Virus record (IMG/VR): IMGVR_UViG_3300034082_001233
Span: 1-33,289 of that record
Direction: 5' to 3' (one strand)
Length of the DNA stretch: 33,289 nt
From: a virus
The notes under the pieces were generated by a model. That model was not told where the DNA came from, did not search any database, and worked only from the letters and a program-made list of their open reading frames with translations. Shown in pieces: positions 13,252 through 19,740 of this stretch. The position numbers and the translations under genes are program-made. Within the stretch, counting starts at the first letter, position 1, and every line of letters starts with the position of its first letter.

Positions 13252-13607
13252 GTCATTAGTTTTTCAATTAGTTCGTCTGCCTTTGTTTTAAATTCCTCTT
13301 CAGTGTCGTATATGTCGTTGAATCGATTGAGGGAGTTGATGACTGTAGTGTGGTCTCTGCCTCCAAGGAAGGTCTTCCCTACCTCAGCCAGCGTCATACC
13401 CATCTTCCTGACAAGCACCCAAGATATAACGTGCCTTGCCTCAACAATCTTCCTCTGCCTGCTCTTGCTCCTTATCTGCTCTATGTTGACGCAGTATGTC
13501 TCGCACACGGCATCCATAACATCTTCCGACTTGATCTTGTACGACATCGCAAAATATTTTGCCGGTACTTTAACTCCCTTTAAACCTGGTATCACGTATG
13601 GATTCAT
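13218..13607 (-). CDS. DnaA domain IV-like DNA-binding protein, copy 1 (129 aa)
   Basis: Residues 38-96 match DnaA domain IV: YCVNIEQIRSKSRQRKIVEA (basic loop), RHVISWVLVRKMGMTLAEVG and FLGGRDHTTVINSLNRF, with the GGRDHTTVI at 82-90 being the DnaA signature that contacts the DnaA box. No Walker motifs are present and the length is about a quarter of full DnaA, so it is a stand-alone DNA-binding domain with a 37-residue N-terminal extension. It could compete with host DnaA or mark the phage origin. Confidence 0.85.
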   Translation of the reverse strand: MNPYVIPGLKGVKVPAKYFAMSYKIKSEDVMDAVCETYCVNIEQIRSKSRQRKIVEARHVISWVLVRKMGMTLAEVGKTFLGGRDHTTVINSLNRFNDIYDTEEEFKTKADELIEKLMTWKNEKELPIL

Positions 13608-13609
13608 TT

Positions 13610-13831
13610 TTATGTTGTTTGGAATATCCCAATGTTTGTAACCTCCACAATCGTTGTTGATTCTAAGCAGTATACCGACACCTTGTTCCCGTTAGTAATT
13701 ATGGAATACCGGAAGACGTATGCCTCCGGTATTGACTTCCATGGTAGCTCTGCCACAAATGTAGTGTCCTTGAACTGGTCTAGCTCAGACAGTACATTGA
13801 CGGCTATGCGTAGCCTATCCATCCCGGTCAT
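13610..13831 (-). CDS. Hypothetical protein (73 aa)
   Basis: The product (MTGMDRLRIAVNVLSELDQF at the start) has a helical N-terminus and a beta-rich C-terminus (RYSIITNGNKVSVYCLESTT). No motif recognised. It lies immediately upstream of the DnaA-IV genes and overlaps its own upstream neighbour by 4 bp (13,828-13,831). Function unknown. Confidence 0.6.
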   Translation of the reverse strand: MTGMDRLRIAVNVLSELDQFKDTTFVAELPWKSIPEAYVFRYSIITNGNKVSVYCLESTTIVEVTNIGIFQTT

Positions 13832-14076
13832 ATGACCAAGATTGTGGTGGACAACACGTGGCGCTTAAGTATGCGCTCCTCTCCGGTTGAAGACCCTATC
13901 AGCGTGATGACAAACTCGCCACCTATGTCGGATATGTTCTCTCCCATGTCAGCAAGGGTGGTGGAGTAGTAGTTCAGAGCGTCGGTGTGTAGCTCAAACT
14001 CCTTGTCAAACCTGTGTGGCTCTGTCACGTTTGTAAGTTCGATGTTGGGGCTAAATTGTCCAATTACTTTGTACAT
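13828..14076 (-). CDS. Hypothetical protein (82 aa)
   Basis: A small protein beginning MYKVIGQFSPNIELTNVTEP with a helical centre (DALNYYSTTLADMGENISD) and a beta-rich end (GEFVITLIGSSTGEERILK). No family recognised. Its start lies inside the end of the gene at 14,064-14,300. Function unknown. Confidence 0.6.
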   Translation of the reverse strand: MYKVIGQFSPNIELTNVTEPHRFDKEFELHTDALNYYSTTLADMGENISDIGGEFVITLIGSSTGEERILKRHVLSTTILVI

Positions 14077-14300
14077 GTTGATTCTCTTTTACGGTTAAAT
14101 AATATTGTGTACTGCTCGTTTACTAACTCGTTCTGCCTCTGCTCGACGTAGTCAGCTACCTGCTCAGGAGTTGATGCCGTCCTGCCACGTATAGAGTCGA
14201 TGAGGTAGTTTACAAGTGACTCGTAGCTACCAAGTTGACCTATGGCTAGGGTGAGGTGCTCCTCGTTTCTGCGCAGTGATTGGAGTAGTATGTTGTCCAT
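14064..14300 (-). CDS. Hypothetical helical protein (78 aa)
   Basis: I place the start at the ATG at 14,298-14,300 (MDNILLQSLRRNEEHLTLAI), since the longer frame would include a non-coding-like leader. The protein is largely helical and polar (PEQVADYVEQRQNELVNEQ), ending in a basic NRKRESTCTK. Function unknown. Confidence 0.6.
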   Translation of the reverse strand: MDNILLQSLRRNEEHLTLAIGQLGSYESLVNYLIDSIRGRTASTPEQVADYVEQRQNELVNEQYTILFNRKRESTCTK

Positions 14301-14343
14301 GATTGTGAGTGTAAAGTTAAACAATTGATTGTTTGCAAGCAAA

Positions 14344-14544
14344 TTAATCTTCAATGAATCTGATGTAAGAGTTCACGAAGTCGAACAAGGGGTCTTGGTT
14401 GTATGCATTCTCAAACCCCCTCTCGGTGTACACGTCGCCTGATCTACGGGCGATGTCTATGAAGTCTTGGTCAGATACCTTTGGGATGTATAGGTCCTTC
14501 TCTTCTTCCGTAAGTAGTGTGGTGTTGACGATATAAACTTTCAT
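14344..14544 (-). CDS. Hypothetical acidic protein (66 aa)
   Basis: Begins MKVYIVNTTLLTEEEKDLYI, a beta strand then an acidic helix, and ends NQDPLFDFVNSYIRFIED. No known motif. The ATG (14,542-14,544) overlaps the stop of a tiny membrane-protein gene (14,541-14,609), suggesting coupled translation. Function unknown. Confidence 0.6.
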   Translation of the reverse strand: MKVYIVNTTLLTEEEKDLYIPKVSDQDFIDIARRSGDVYTERGFENAYNQDPLFDFVNSYIRFIED

Positions 14545-14609
14545 TGTCTGCGATATTTAATTTGTTGAATGATGATGAAAAGAAGGAGGCCACCCCAATA
14601 GATGGCCAT
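14541..14609 (-). CDS. Tiny membrane protein (22 aa, or 29 aa from TTG)
   Basis: The frame gives MAIYWGGLLLFIIIQQIKYR with an RQ end: a single hydrophobic span followed by a positively charged tail, as in inner-membrane peptides. An in-frame TTG at 14,628-14,630 overlaps the upstream stop (TTGA) and would add seven residues. The stop overlaps the next ATG (ATGA). It fills an otherwise empty gap between two genes. Confidence 0.45.
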   Translation of the reverse strand: MAIYWGGLLLFIIIQQIKYRRQ

Positions 14610-14626
14610 CCATTTGTGTAGCGTAC

Positions 14627-14920
14627 TCAAGCTAGGTCGATTTTGACTGTCTTGACTCGGTTTGCATTTGACTTACTGACGGCCTCGTCGTAGGTCTTGA
14701 ACTGCTCCCTAGATATCCGTATGGTGCCGTTGTAGTCCACCACGTTGACGTAGAAAACCTTGGTCTTCTCAGTCTCGATGGATAGGTCTAGCTTAGACCT
14801 GTTCTTGGACGACCTGCGACCTTCCTTGTCCCATGTGAGCAGTTTGCCGTTGACAAGTCCAACATAGCTGTCTCCTAACTTTTGTAACTTGGTTACCTTG
14901 ATTCCGTTTCGTGTTTGCAT
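14627..14920 (-). CDS. Hypothetical basic protein (97 aa)
   Basis: The product is basic and looks like two beta-rich halves: QTRNGIKVTKLQKLGDSYVG with GLVNGKLLTWDKEGRRSSK, then KVFYVNVVDYNGTIRISREQ and FKTYDEAVSKSNANR. The second half resembles AP2-like or tyrosine-recombinase arm-type three-stranded sheet domains, but this is a weak impression. The leader before ATG is A-rich. Function unknown; nucleic-acid binding is possible from its charge. Confidence 0.6.
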   Translation of the reverse strand: MQTRNGIKVTKLQKLGDSYVGLVNGKLLTWDKEGRRSSKNRSKLDLSIETEKTKVFYVNVVDYNGTIRISREQFKTYDEAVSKSNANRVKTVKIDLA

Positions 14921-14942
14921 TTGATTTGGTTTTTATGATTGA

Positions 14943-15155
14943 TTAATACGTAGACTTGATGATTGTGGAAATACTGGCTGTCCAAACGTGCCACCCTTCG
15001 ATGTCCTTCTCAGACAATACGTAGTCATAGTACTTAGACGCGTGAGGCAGTGAGTCACCGCTTGAGTCCTCGTCATCGTCGAACACCATGTACTCGTCCC
15101 TGAAGGTGTCAGGGATGTCGTTATGCTTTAAAGTATAGGCTACTATATACCTCAT
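14943..15155 (-). CDS. Hypothetical acidic protein (70 aa)
   Basis: Begins MRYIVAYTLKHNDIPDTFRD and contains a strongly acidic stretch (YMVFDDDEDSSGDS), then YYDYVLSEKDIEGWHVW. The start overlaps the upstream gene by 35 bp. No motif recognised. Function unknown. Confidence 0.55.
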   Translation of the reverse strand: MRYIVAYTLKHNDIPDTFRDEYMVFDDDEDSSGDSLPHASKYYDYVLSEKDIEGWHVWTASISTIIKSTY

Positions 15156-15342
15156 AGTTGTAGTATTTTTTGATGAATTTAGCTACCGAAATGTCTTGCA
15201 CCTCAGATGCATTGACGACGTACCGATAAAGGTCTTTGTCTTCAGTTACCGCAAGTGCTAAGATGTCATCCTTGTTGTCGGTCTCCTTGCCACAATAGGT
15301 AAGGATTGCAGTGATTAGTTCTTGTCTGCTGTAGTGGTTCAT
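15121..15342 (-). CDS. Hypothetical protein (73 aa)
   Basis: A small helical protein beginning MNHYSRQELITAILTYCGKE with VTEDKDLYRYVVNASEV in the middle and a Tyr/Lys-rich end (KFIKKYYNYEVYSSLYF). It overlaps both neighbours. Function unknown. Confidence 0.55.
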   Translation of the reverse strand: MNHYSRQELITAILTYCGKETDNKDDILALAVTEDKDLYRYVVNASEVQDISVAKFIKKYYNYEVYSSLYFKA

Positions 15343-15536
15343 GATTGTTTAATTTTTATGTCGTTAAGAAAGTTTAGCATGCACCTATACTCGTCATAAT
15401 CAGAACGATTGAATTCTGACGCATTGTATACGTCATACATGTCAACCATGTCATCATACTGCAGGTCATACGGCTCTTCGCTGACCCCTAGAATGACGTC
15501 GTGTAATTTAGTAAAAAGAAAGAATGAATATCCCAT
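15339..15536 (-). CDS. Hypothetical acidic protein (65 aa)
   Basis: Begins MGYSFFLFTKLHDVILGVSE and continues with an Asp/Tyr-rich stretch (QYDDMVDMYDVYNASEF, YDEYRCMLNFLNDI). Its ATG (15,534-15,536) follows the terminator at 15,555-15,585 by about 20 bp and so begins a new gene group. No motif recognised. Confidence 0.55.
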   Translation of the reverse strand: MGYSFFLFTKLHDVILGVSEEPYDLQYDDMVDMYDVYNASEFNRSDYDEYRCMLNFLNDIKIKQS

Positions 15537-15554
15537 GGCGATTGATTTTTATTT

Positions 15555-15585
15555 GTTAAAAGTTAGGGGAGGAATAACCCTCCCC
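15555..15585 (-). terminator. Terminator-like hairpin after the DUF932 gene
   Basis: Minus strand GGGGAGG (15,585-15,579) pairs with CCTCCCC (15,572-15,566) around a 6-nt loop, followed by TAACTTTT. The U-tract is broken, so efficiency is uncertain. It lies 8 bp downstream of the DUF932 stop. Confidence 0.55.
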
Positions 15586-15592
15586 CATTTAC

Positions 15593-16528
15593 CTAGAACT
15601 TAAGGATGGACTCGAATGAGTTGTTGTCGATGTCAGCACCCCCCCCGACGTACTTAGACTCAAGCCTAGCGTTCTCCCTATTCGGTGTAGGCATGACGTG
15701 TGACGTGTAGTGCGTGATGCCGGAGAACAATCCCCACAATGTCTCGCCCTTCTGCTCGATTTCCTTGGCGATTGAGGAGAGAAGTTCACCGGACCTATTG
15801 ACCGCATACGCGCTGTAGATTTCCTCAGCCTTTGACCTTGGAACGCTGACGTCAACACCCGTCACGCTCTTGACGATGGACGCAATGTTCTTCGAGGTGA
15901 CCTGAACCTCTGACAGTCTTATGAACTGATCAAAGATCGTCTTCTCGGCCATGGTTACGCTCTCGATTTCCCTCAGTGACCTCTCCACCCTATCGTGGAT
16001 GGATGCAGTGTGACGTGCAGAGTTGCTCAACTTTCCCCTAGCAGATGCGAAGGTGTTGCTGCAGCAGATTGTGAAGTTGACAGCGCCCCACTTCAGTGAC
16101 GTAGTGCCATCGTGACCATTGATGCCGGTGATGAATCCCTTGACGGATGTCTTGTTCTTCCCGATGCCGTTAATCTCATTGCCAGTGTTGAGCTGAAGGT
16201 AGACCTTGCCACCTCCGTTGAACATGCCACCGGAGTGGATGCTGTATCCGGTCTTCTCAGACACCCTAAGCAAGAGCTCTGCAAGTTCAGAGTTCTGATA
16301 TGGGACGTACCCGTCCTTGCATGTGGTGAAGACGTCGTTGTTGTCCTCCCTGACAATGGCTTGGAACTTTGTTGCAGTGCCGTCAGGCAGATGCATTTGC
16401 TGTTTGGATACGTTCCACCTCAGACCGAATTGGTCGAGCATGGTTGCCACCCTTTCGGCGTTTGCAGGGTCAGAGAGTGTAAGTCCGGAGAATGCTGATG
16501 TCAAGATGTTGTCTGCGAAATTATTCAT
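15593..16528 (-). CDS. DUF932 phage/plasmid-like protein
   Basis: The 311-aa product matches the DUF932 (TIGR03299-type) family: GLRWNVSKQQMHLPDGTATK, FQAIVREDNNDVF, VPYQNSELAELL, GGMFNGGGKVYLQLN, then WGAVNFTICCSNTFASA and a C-terminal ALA/helical region. The family is widespread on phages and conjugative plasmids and is of unknown biochemical role. The gene is flanked by a terminator and an A-rich leader, so it may be expressed as a short unit with the gene at 16,563-16,883. Confidence 0.85.
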   Translation of the reverse strand: MNNFADNILTSAFSGLTLSDPANAERVATMLDQFGLRWNVSKQQMHLPDGTATKFQAIVREDNNDVFTTCKDGYVPYQNSELAELLLRVSEKTGYSIHSGGMFNGGGKVYLQLNTGNEINGIGKNKTSVKGFITGINGHDGTTSLKWGAVNFTICCSNTFASARGKLSNSARHTASIHDRVERSLREIESVTMAEKTIFDQFIRLSEVQVTSKNIASIVKSVTGVDVSVPRSKAEEIYSAYAVNRSGELLSSIAKEIEQKGETLWGLFSGITHYTSHVMPTPNRENARLESKYVGGGADIDNNSFESILKF

Positions 16529-16562
16529 GTTGTTTTGTTTTTATTTTGTTAGTGGTTTTTGT

Positions 16563-16883
16563 TTATATGTATGTGGGGAAGTCGATGCCATACTTACCGG
16601 TGAAGTTTTCTTTTTCAGACTCGGTTATCTCTATGCTGATTAGGTAGTCCATCATGCCCATTAGTTGCCTTGCATCATATAACTCATAGGCCTCAGTGTC
16701 AGTAGGCACTGAATTTAACCTCCTTGACGTCTCGATGTAGAACAACAGTGCCTTCTTGATGATTTCCGTCTGACTCTTCGGCAAGGTAATGCGATTCACT
16801 GGATTGACCTTGTTTAATTTGAATTCAATTTCCCAATCGATGTCGTTAACGTCGATGCCGTTGCATGTAATTTTGTAACTCAT
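16563..16883 (-). CDS. Hypothetical protein (106 aa)
   Basis: Begins MSYKITCNGIDVNDIDWEIE, followed by a helical core (SQTEIIKKALLFYIETSRRL, ARQLMGMMDYLISIEITE). No catalytic motif or membrane span. The start is preceded by AAAACAAAACAAA. Function unknown. Confidence 0.65.
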   Translation of the reverse strand: MSYKITCNGIDVNDIDWEIEFKLNKVNPVNRITLPKSQTEIIKKALLFYIETSRRLNSVPTDTEAYELYDARQLMGMMDYLISIEITESEKENFTGKYGIDFPTYI

Positions 16884-16925
16884 TTTGTTTTGTTTTAGTA
16901 ATAGTTTAGTAATAATCGTAAAAGT

Positions 16926-17327
16926 TTAGTAGCTAATGTCTATCAATGTCCCGTTAATTATTTGGTATTGGTAGTCATCTTCATCCTCCCATGTCGTCCA
17001 ATAGCAAACGTCACCATTAAATGCATCATCCAAGGATTCATACCCGTATTCCTTTGCCAATGTAATCGCACCGCTCTCGTACTTTGCATATTCTTCCCCG
17101 TCTCCGAATACCCACCCCTCATTCATTCCCTCTCCGGTTACTGAGCATCGTCTAGCAACCTTTGGACCTTCACAATACATGCTCACATTGGTCACGTTAC
17201 ATTGCTCTAGCTCCATTGCATACCTATCGCCCTCTTCAAATTGCTTTAGTGCATCGTCATAATTGGATGCCTCGATTTCTATGACTGTCTGATACACACG
17301 CGTCATAGTGAAAGTAAATTTTTCCAT
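16926..17327 (-). CDS. Hypothetical protein with RCSVTGEGMNEG motif (133 aa)
   Basis: The start is the ATG at 17,325-17,327 (MEKFTFTMTRVYQTVIEIEA); a longer frame to 17,375 would overlap the upstream gene. The N-terminal 60 residues are a beta-rich domain with YDDALKQFEEG. A C-terminal module reads RRCSVTGEGMNEGWVFGDGE, then GYESLDDAFNGDVCYWTTWE, rich in aromatic and acidic residues, a pattern I have seen in Bacteroidota genomes and phages without a known function. Confidence 0.65.
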   Translation of the reverse strand: MEKFTFTMTRVYQTVIEIEASNYDDALKQFEEGDRYAMELEQCNVTNVSMYCEGPKVARRCSVTGEGMNEGWVFGDGEEYAKYESGAITLAKEYGYESLDDAFNGDVCYWTTWEDEDDYQYQIINGTLIDISY

Positions 17328-17346
17328 GTTGATTTGATTTTGATTA

Positions 17347-17604
17347 TTAAATAGTGAAACCATACCCGACCTCATTTAACTTTTTATTGGTAAGATTGCG
17401 AATGTGCCAATATGGTTCAGTATCCCACACCTCTCCATGCTTCTTTTTTATACTAGCCATCACATTGTCGATAACAAAGCACTCAATCTCATACTGCGTA
17501 ATCCGCTTTGCACCCTCAATCTTTTTGTAGATTTTCTTTACCCCGTTCCTACAAGCCAATTCACCGGCTTTTGAATACATTTCAAATTGATAATTGTCTT
17601 TCAT
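17347..17604 (-). CDS. Hypothetical protein (85 aa) preceded by a 46-nt RNA fold
   Basis: Begins MKDNYQFEMYSKAGELACRN and is basic and helical (KKIYKKIEGAKRITQYEIEC), ending WHIRNLTNKKLNEVGYGFTI. No motif recognised. The ATG lies 19 nt downstream of RNA element A (17,624-17,669), whose sister copy precedes the gene at 18,450-19,202; the two genes may share post-transcriptional control. Confidence 0.65.
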   Translation of the reverse strand: MKDNYQFEMYSKAGELACRNGVKKIYKKIEGAKRITQYEIECFVIDNVMASIKKKHGEVWDTEPYWHIRNLTNKKLNEVGYGFTI

Positions 17605-17623
17605 GTCGATTTATTTTGATTAG

Positions 17624-17669
17624 GGACTGAGGATGGTAACGAACCACCTCCGCTCACTGCTATCAGTCC
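17624..17669 (-). promoter_or_regulatory. RNA element A: 46-nt three-way junction before a start codon
   Basis: Minus strand: GGACTGA (17,669-17,663) pairs with TCAGTCC (17,630-17,624); inside are GC-AGTGA-GC and GGTGG-TTCGTTA-CCATC. Element B at 19,224-19,269 has exactly the same length and 36 of 46 identical bases; a closing G-C pair is A-T there, and an inner G-U is A-U, so differences keep pairing. Both end 19-21 nt before an ATG. Confidence 0.65.
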
Positions 17670-17676
17670 GGTTTGA

Positions 17677-17754
17677 TTAAAGCAATCCCCAAGCTAGGAG
17701 ATTGATTGCTACGATACTGCCATAAGCCGATAGAATCACTGCGAATTGTTTCAT
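17677..17754 (-). CDS. Tiny membrane protein (25 aa)
   Basis: The ATG (17,752-17,754) overlaps the stop of the upstream gene (ATGA). The peptide begins MKQFAVILSAYGSIVAINLL and ends AWGLL: one hydrophobic span with a single Lys near the N-terminus. Its stop lies 8 bp before RNA element A. It is supported by the overlap and by similar tiny proteins nearby. Confidence 0.5.
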   Translation of the reverse strand: MKQFAVILSAYGSIVAINLLAWGLL

Positions 17755-17978
17755 ATTTTTTTGATGTTAGTGAATAATCCTTTGAGAAAATCTTGTTGCC
17801 ACCAATCAAGGTCGGCATCGTATTCTGCTAGTTGACTATCATCTGAGACGTAGATGTCAGCGACATGCGAGGCATCAAACACCTCGTCCCTTTGATAGGT
17901 CTCGTAAAGTACACCATGCCCATCCTTGATTTCCAAGGATAGGTAGGTGTTGTCGATTGTTTCAGATTGGTATATCAT
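17751..17978 (-). CDS. Hypothetical acidic protein (75 aa)
   Basis: Begins MIYQSETIDNTYLSLEIKDG with a beta-rich first half and an acidic second half (DIYVSDDSQLAEYDADLDWW). No motif recognised. Its stop overlaps the start of the tiny membrane protein at 17,677-17,754. Function unknown. Confidence 0.6.
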   Translation of the reverse strand: MIYQSETIDNTYLSLEIKDGHGVLYETYQRDEVFDASHVADIYVSDDSQLAEYDADLDWWQQDFLKGLFTNIKKI

Positions 17979-17981
17979 GTG

Positions 17982-18056
17982 CTAGAATTTTAAGCATAAT
18001 CCAAGTGCCATCAATACGATGACGATGAGCAGGTTTCTTTTATCAGATTGTGACAT
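17982..18056 (-). CDS. Tiny membrane protein (24 aa)
   Basis: The ATG at 18,054-18,056 overlaps the end of the upstream gene by 14 bp. The peptide begins MSQSDKRNLLIVIVLMALGL and ends CLKF: a polar, charged N-terminus followed by one membrane span. It fills the gap between two genes. Real expression is inferred from packing and composition. Confidence 0.5.
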   Translation of the reverse strand: MSQSDKRNLLIVIVLMALGLCLKF

Positions 18057-18237
18057 ATAGTTCCGGTTTAGTCATTTGTGTTTTGAAGATGAAATCACGA
18101 TACATGTTGTGCGCAGTCTTGACGTCGCACCCAAACAAGTCCATGTACTTTCGTACGATGGATTGCTTGGTGGTTTCTACCTTGGCTTCAGTCGGCTTGA
18201 ACTTCGAGCGGACCGGCATTTGTTTCCTTTGTCTCAT
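18043..18237 (-). CDS. Hypothetical basic protein (64 aa)
   Basis: The ATG at 18,235-18,237 (MRQRKQMPVRSKFKPTEAKV) lies just after the stop of the upstream gene and has an A-rich leader; the longer frame would overlap that gene. The N-terminal 30 residues are very basic and the rest is helical (SIVRKYMDLFGCDVKTAHNM). Nucleic-acid binding is possible from charge, but no fold is assigned. Confidence 0.6.
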   Translation of the reverse strand: MRQRKQMPVRSKFKPTEAKVETTKQSIVRKYMDLFGCDVKTAHNMYRDFIFKTQMTKPELYVTI

Positions 18238-18238
18238 G

Positions 18239-18439
18239 TTATTTATTTTTAAAAATTTTGGTATAATATTCCTCGTTATCCTTGAAAATCCGGCGTCCCG
18301 TATGTTGGTAAGCATTCTCATTCCATTCGCCACTTTGGAATGAATATTCTATGTTATTCTGCTCAATCCCCAAGGCCGTCTCTACTACCTCAGACATCTC
18401 AAGACCAAGTTCCTTAACTAGCCATTGTACTGCTGTCAT
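18239..18439 (-). CDS. Small TAVEWLVEQL-family paralog (66 aa)
   Basis: The start at 18,437-18,439 gives MTAVQWLVKELGLEMSEVVE, matching TAVEWLVEQL of the protein at 10,529-10,780. Both then have an (E/Q)QN/QI-x-x-(S/A)(F/Y)-x-(S/D)G stretch and a YY-containing end (EEYYTKIF here). The family is frequent in Bacteroidota phages; its role is unknown. Two paralogs in one arm suggest duplication or separate acquisition. Confidence 0.65.
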   Translation of the reverse strand: MTAVQWLVKELGLEMSEVVETALGIEQNNIEYSFQSGEWNENAYQHTGRRIFKDNEEYYTKIFKNK

Positions 18440-18449
18440 GTTGATATGT

Positions 18450-19202
18450 TTAGATTGTTTGTAATGCTTTTGCTCTTGACTTGTGACCAAGGCCATGGTC
18501 AGATATCACTATGCTCTTAGCCTTGATGGTGTTACCACTGCACAGTCTACAATTGGTACACGTGGTCTTGTATCCACCTTCTTTGCTAGCCGGACACCTC
18601 ACCTCACCTTGCAGTGGTGTTTGCGTCCCTATCTCTACGCGGAAGTACCTCATGCCCATGTCGTCAGCTACTAGCTTCTCGAACACATTGTCTACACTAG
18701 CCATCACCAAGGCCTTCCATTCGGGATTGAAATCTTTGTCCATCCAACGATGGGTGTAACCCGTACGTCCCTTGCATGTCTCAGCCAATGCTTGGAAGAT
18801 TTCGATCGGAGCTACACATGGGTCACCATATGTGCCAAACCGGACATTGCGTCCCCTCACAAAGGTCTTAGCCGTCTCTAGGGATATCCTTGGATAGTTC
18901 CCTCTCTTGTATGCCTTCCAAACCATGGTAGCGCCTTGGCCAACATTCACGTAGCACCTTGCCTCACCGGTCTCCTTGGATAGTGACGGCCTATGTTTGC
19001 AGTCACCACATATGCTCACGTCATCTCCGGTCTTCACTGCCTCGATTGGGTTGACGTCTTGGAGGAGGATGTATGTCTGAATCATGTCTCCGGTCTTGCT
19101 ATTGGTTGATGCCGATGCCAAGCCCGTCATGATTACTACGATGTTCTGCCCATCATAGGAGGATGGACCTTCGAACAAGATTGCGCCGTTAAACTTTTTC
19201 AT
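18450..19202 (-). CDS. Cys-rich protein of phage type (250 aa)
   Basis: The start is the ATG at 19,200-19,202 (MKKFNGAILFEGPSSYDGQN), 21 nt downstream of RNA element B. The protein has CGDCKHRP near residue 60, CYVNVGQGA, then TYGDPCVAP, and a C-terminal cluster CPASKEGGYKTTCTNCRLCS, a set of Cys positions like a metal-binding protein, perhaps binding zinc or an Fe-S cluster. Similar Cys-rich proteins occur in many phages and actinobacterial plasmids without assigned function. The RNA element suggests controlled translation. Confidence 0.75.
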   Translation of the reverse strand: MKKFNGAILFEGPSSYDGQNIVVIMTGLASASTNSKTGDMIQTYILLQDVNPIEAVKTGDDVSICGDCKHRPSLSKETGEARCYVNVGQGATMVWKAYKRGNYPRISLETAKTFVRGRNVRFGTYGDPCVAPIEIFQALAETCKGRTGYTHRWMDKDFNPEWKALVMASVDNVFEKLVADDMGMRYFRVEIGTQTPLQGEVRCPASKEGGYKTTCTNCRLCSGNTIKAKSIVISDHGLGHKSRAKALQTI

Positions 19203-19223
19203 GTTATGTATTTTTAGAATGAG

Positions 19224-19269
19224 GAACTGAGGATGGTATCGCTCCATCTACGCACATTGCTCTCAGTTC
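19224..19269 (-). promoter_or_regulatory. RNA element B: second copy of the 46-nt fold
   Basis: Minus strand: GAACTGA (19,269-19,263) pairs with TCAGTTC (19,230-19,224); inside are GCA-ATG-TGC and GATGG-AGCGATA-CCATC. Same length and architecture as element A (17,624-17,669), with compensatory changes, and it lies 21 nt before the ATG at 19,202. Confidence 0.65.
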
Positions 19270-19275
19270 AGTTGG

Positions 19276-19509
19276 CTATTGGAATTTCTCAATTGTCTTG
19301 GTGAATTCTGCCTCCATCCCATTGTTGATGTAGACGTCACGTATTACCTCAATCAGTTTCTTGGATGTTGTCCTAGGGCTGATTCCTACCATTTGGCAGA
19401 ATGTTTTCTTCATTCCACCATAGTGACGGGTTAAGTGCATCCCGTTTCTAGCATGGAGGATTGAATCTAGCAAAAGACATTTCAGTTGAATTGCGTTAAT
19501 TGTGCTCAT
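19276..19509 (-). CDS. Hypothetical protein with HTH-like centre (77 aa)
   Basis: Begins MSTINAIQLKCLLLDSILHA; the central KKTFCQMVGISPRTTSKKLI has the shape of a helix-turn-helix, and the end is EAEFTKTIEKFQ. It may be a small DNA-binding regulator; this is inferred from the HTH-like stretch only. It is the second gene of the leftward arm, after the structured leader RNA. Confidence 0.6.
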   Translation of the reverse strand: MSTINAIQLKCLLLDSILHARNGMHLTRHYGGMKKTFCQMVGISPRTTSKKLIEVIRDVYINNGMEAEFTKTIEKFQ

Positions 19510-19519
19510 TGTGTTTGGT

Positions 19520-19717
19520 TTATTTGGTTGAAATTTTGTTGTTCAGTTTGAGGTAGATGTAGAAGAATGCGCATGCTTCAAGGAAGGAAACTGCTGCGAA
19601 TCTATCATACATGAGATTGGATGTGGATTCCGTTCCACCAATGTGAAACAGGAAGCAGATAGTACATGCGAATGCGAAAAGGAATAACACTGCGAAGATT
19701 GTTGCTAGAACTTTCAT
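19520..19717 (-). CDS. Two-span membrane protein, first gene of the leftward arm (65 aa)
   Basis: Begins MKVLATIFAVLFLFAFACTI, a first membrane span or uncleaved signal, followed by a polar loop (HIGGTESTSNLMYDRF) and a second hydrophobic segment (VSFLEACAFFYIYLKL) with a basic end. It is the first gene transcribed leftward from the promoter at 20,165-20,195, after the about 420-nt structured leader. Early membrane proteins of phages often act on host takeover, but no specific role can be read here. Confidence 0.65.
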   Translation of the reverse strand: MKVLATIFAVLFLFAFACTICFLFHIGGTESTSNLMYDRFAAVSFLEACAFFYIYLKLNNKISTK

Positions 19718-19740
19718 GTTGTTGTGTTTAAAATGTTTCG

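Noticed and set aside
17605-17676. Known riboswitch identity for RNA elements A and B
   Set aside because: I compared by eye with preQ1, hammerhead, twister and pistol consensus features and found no match.
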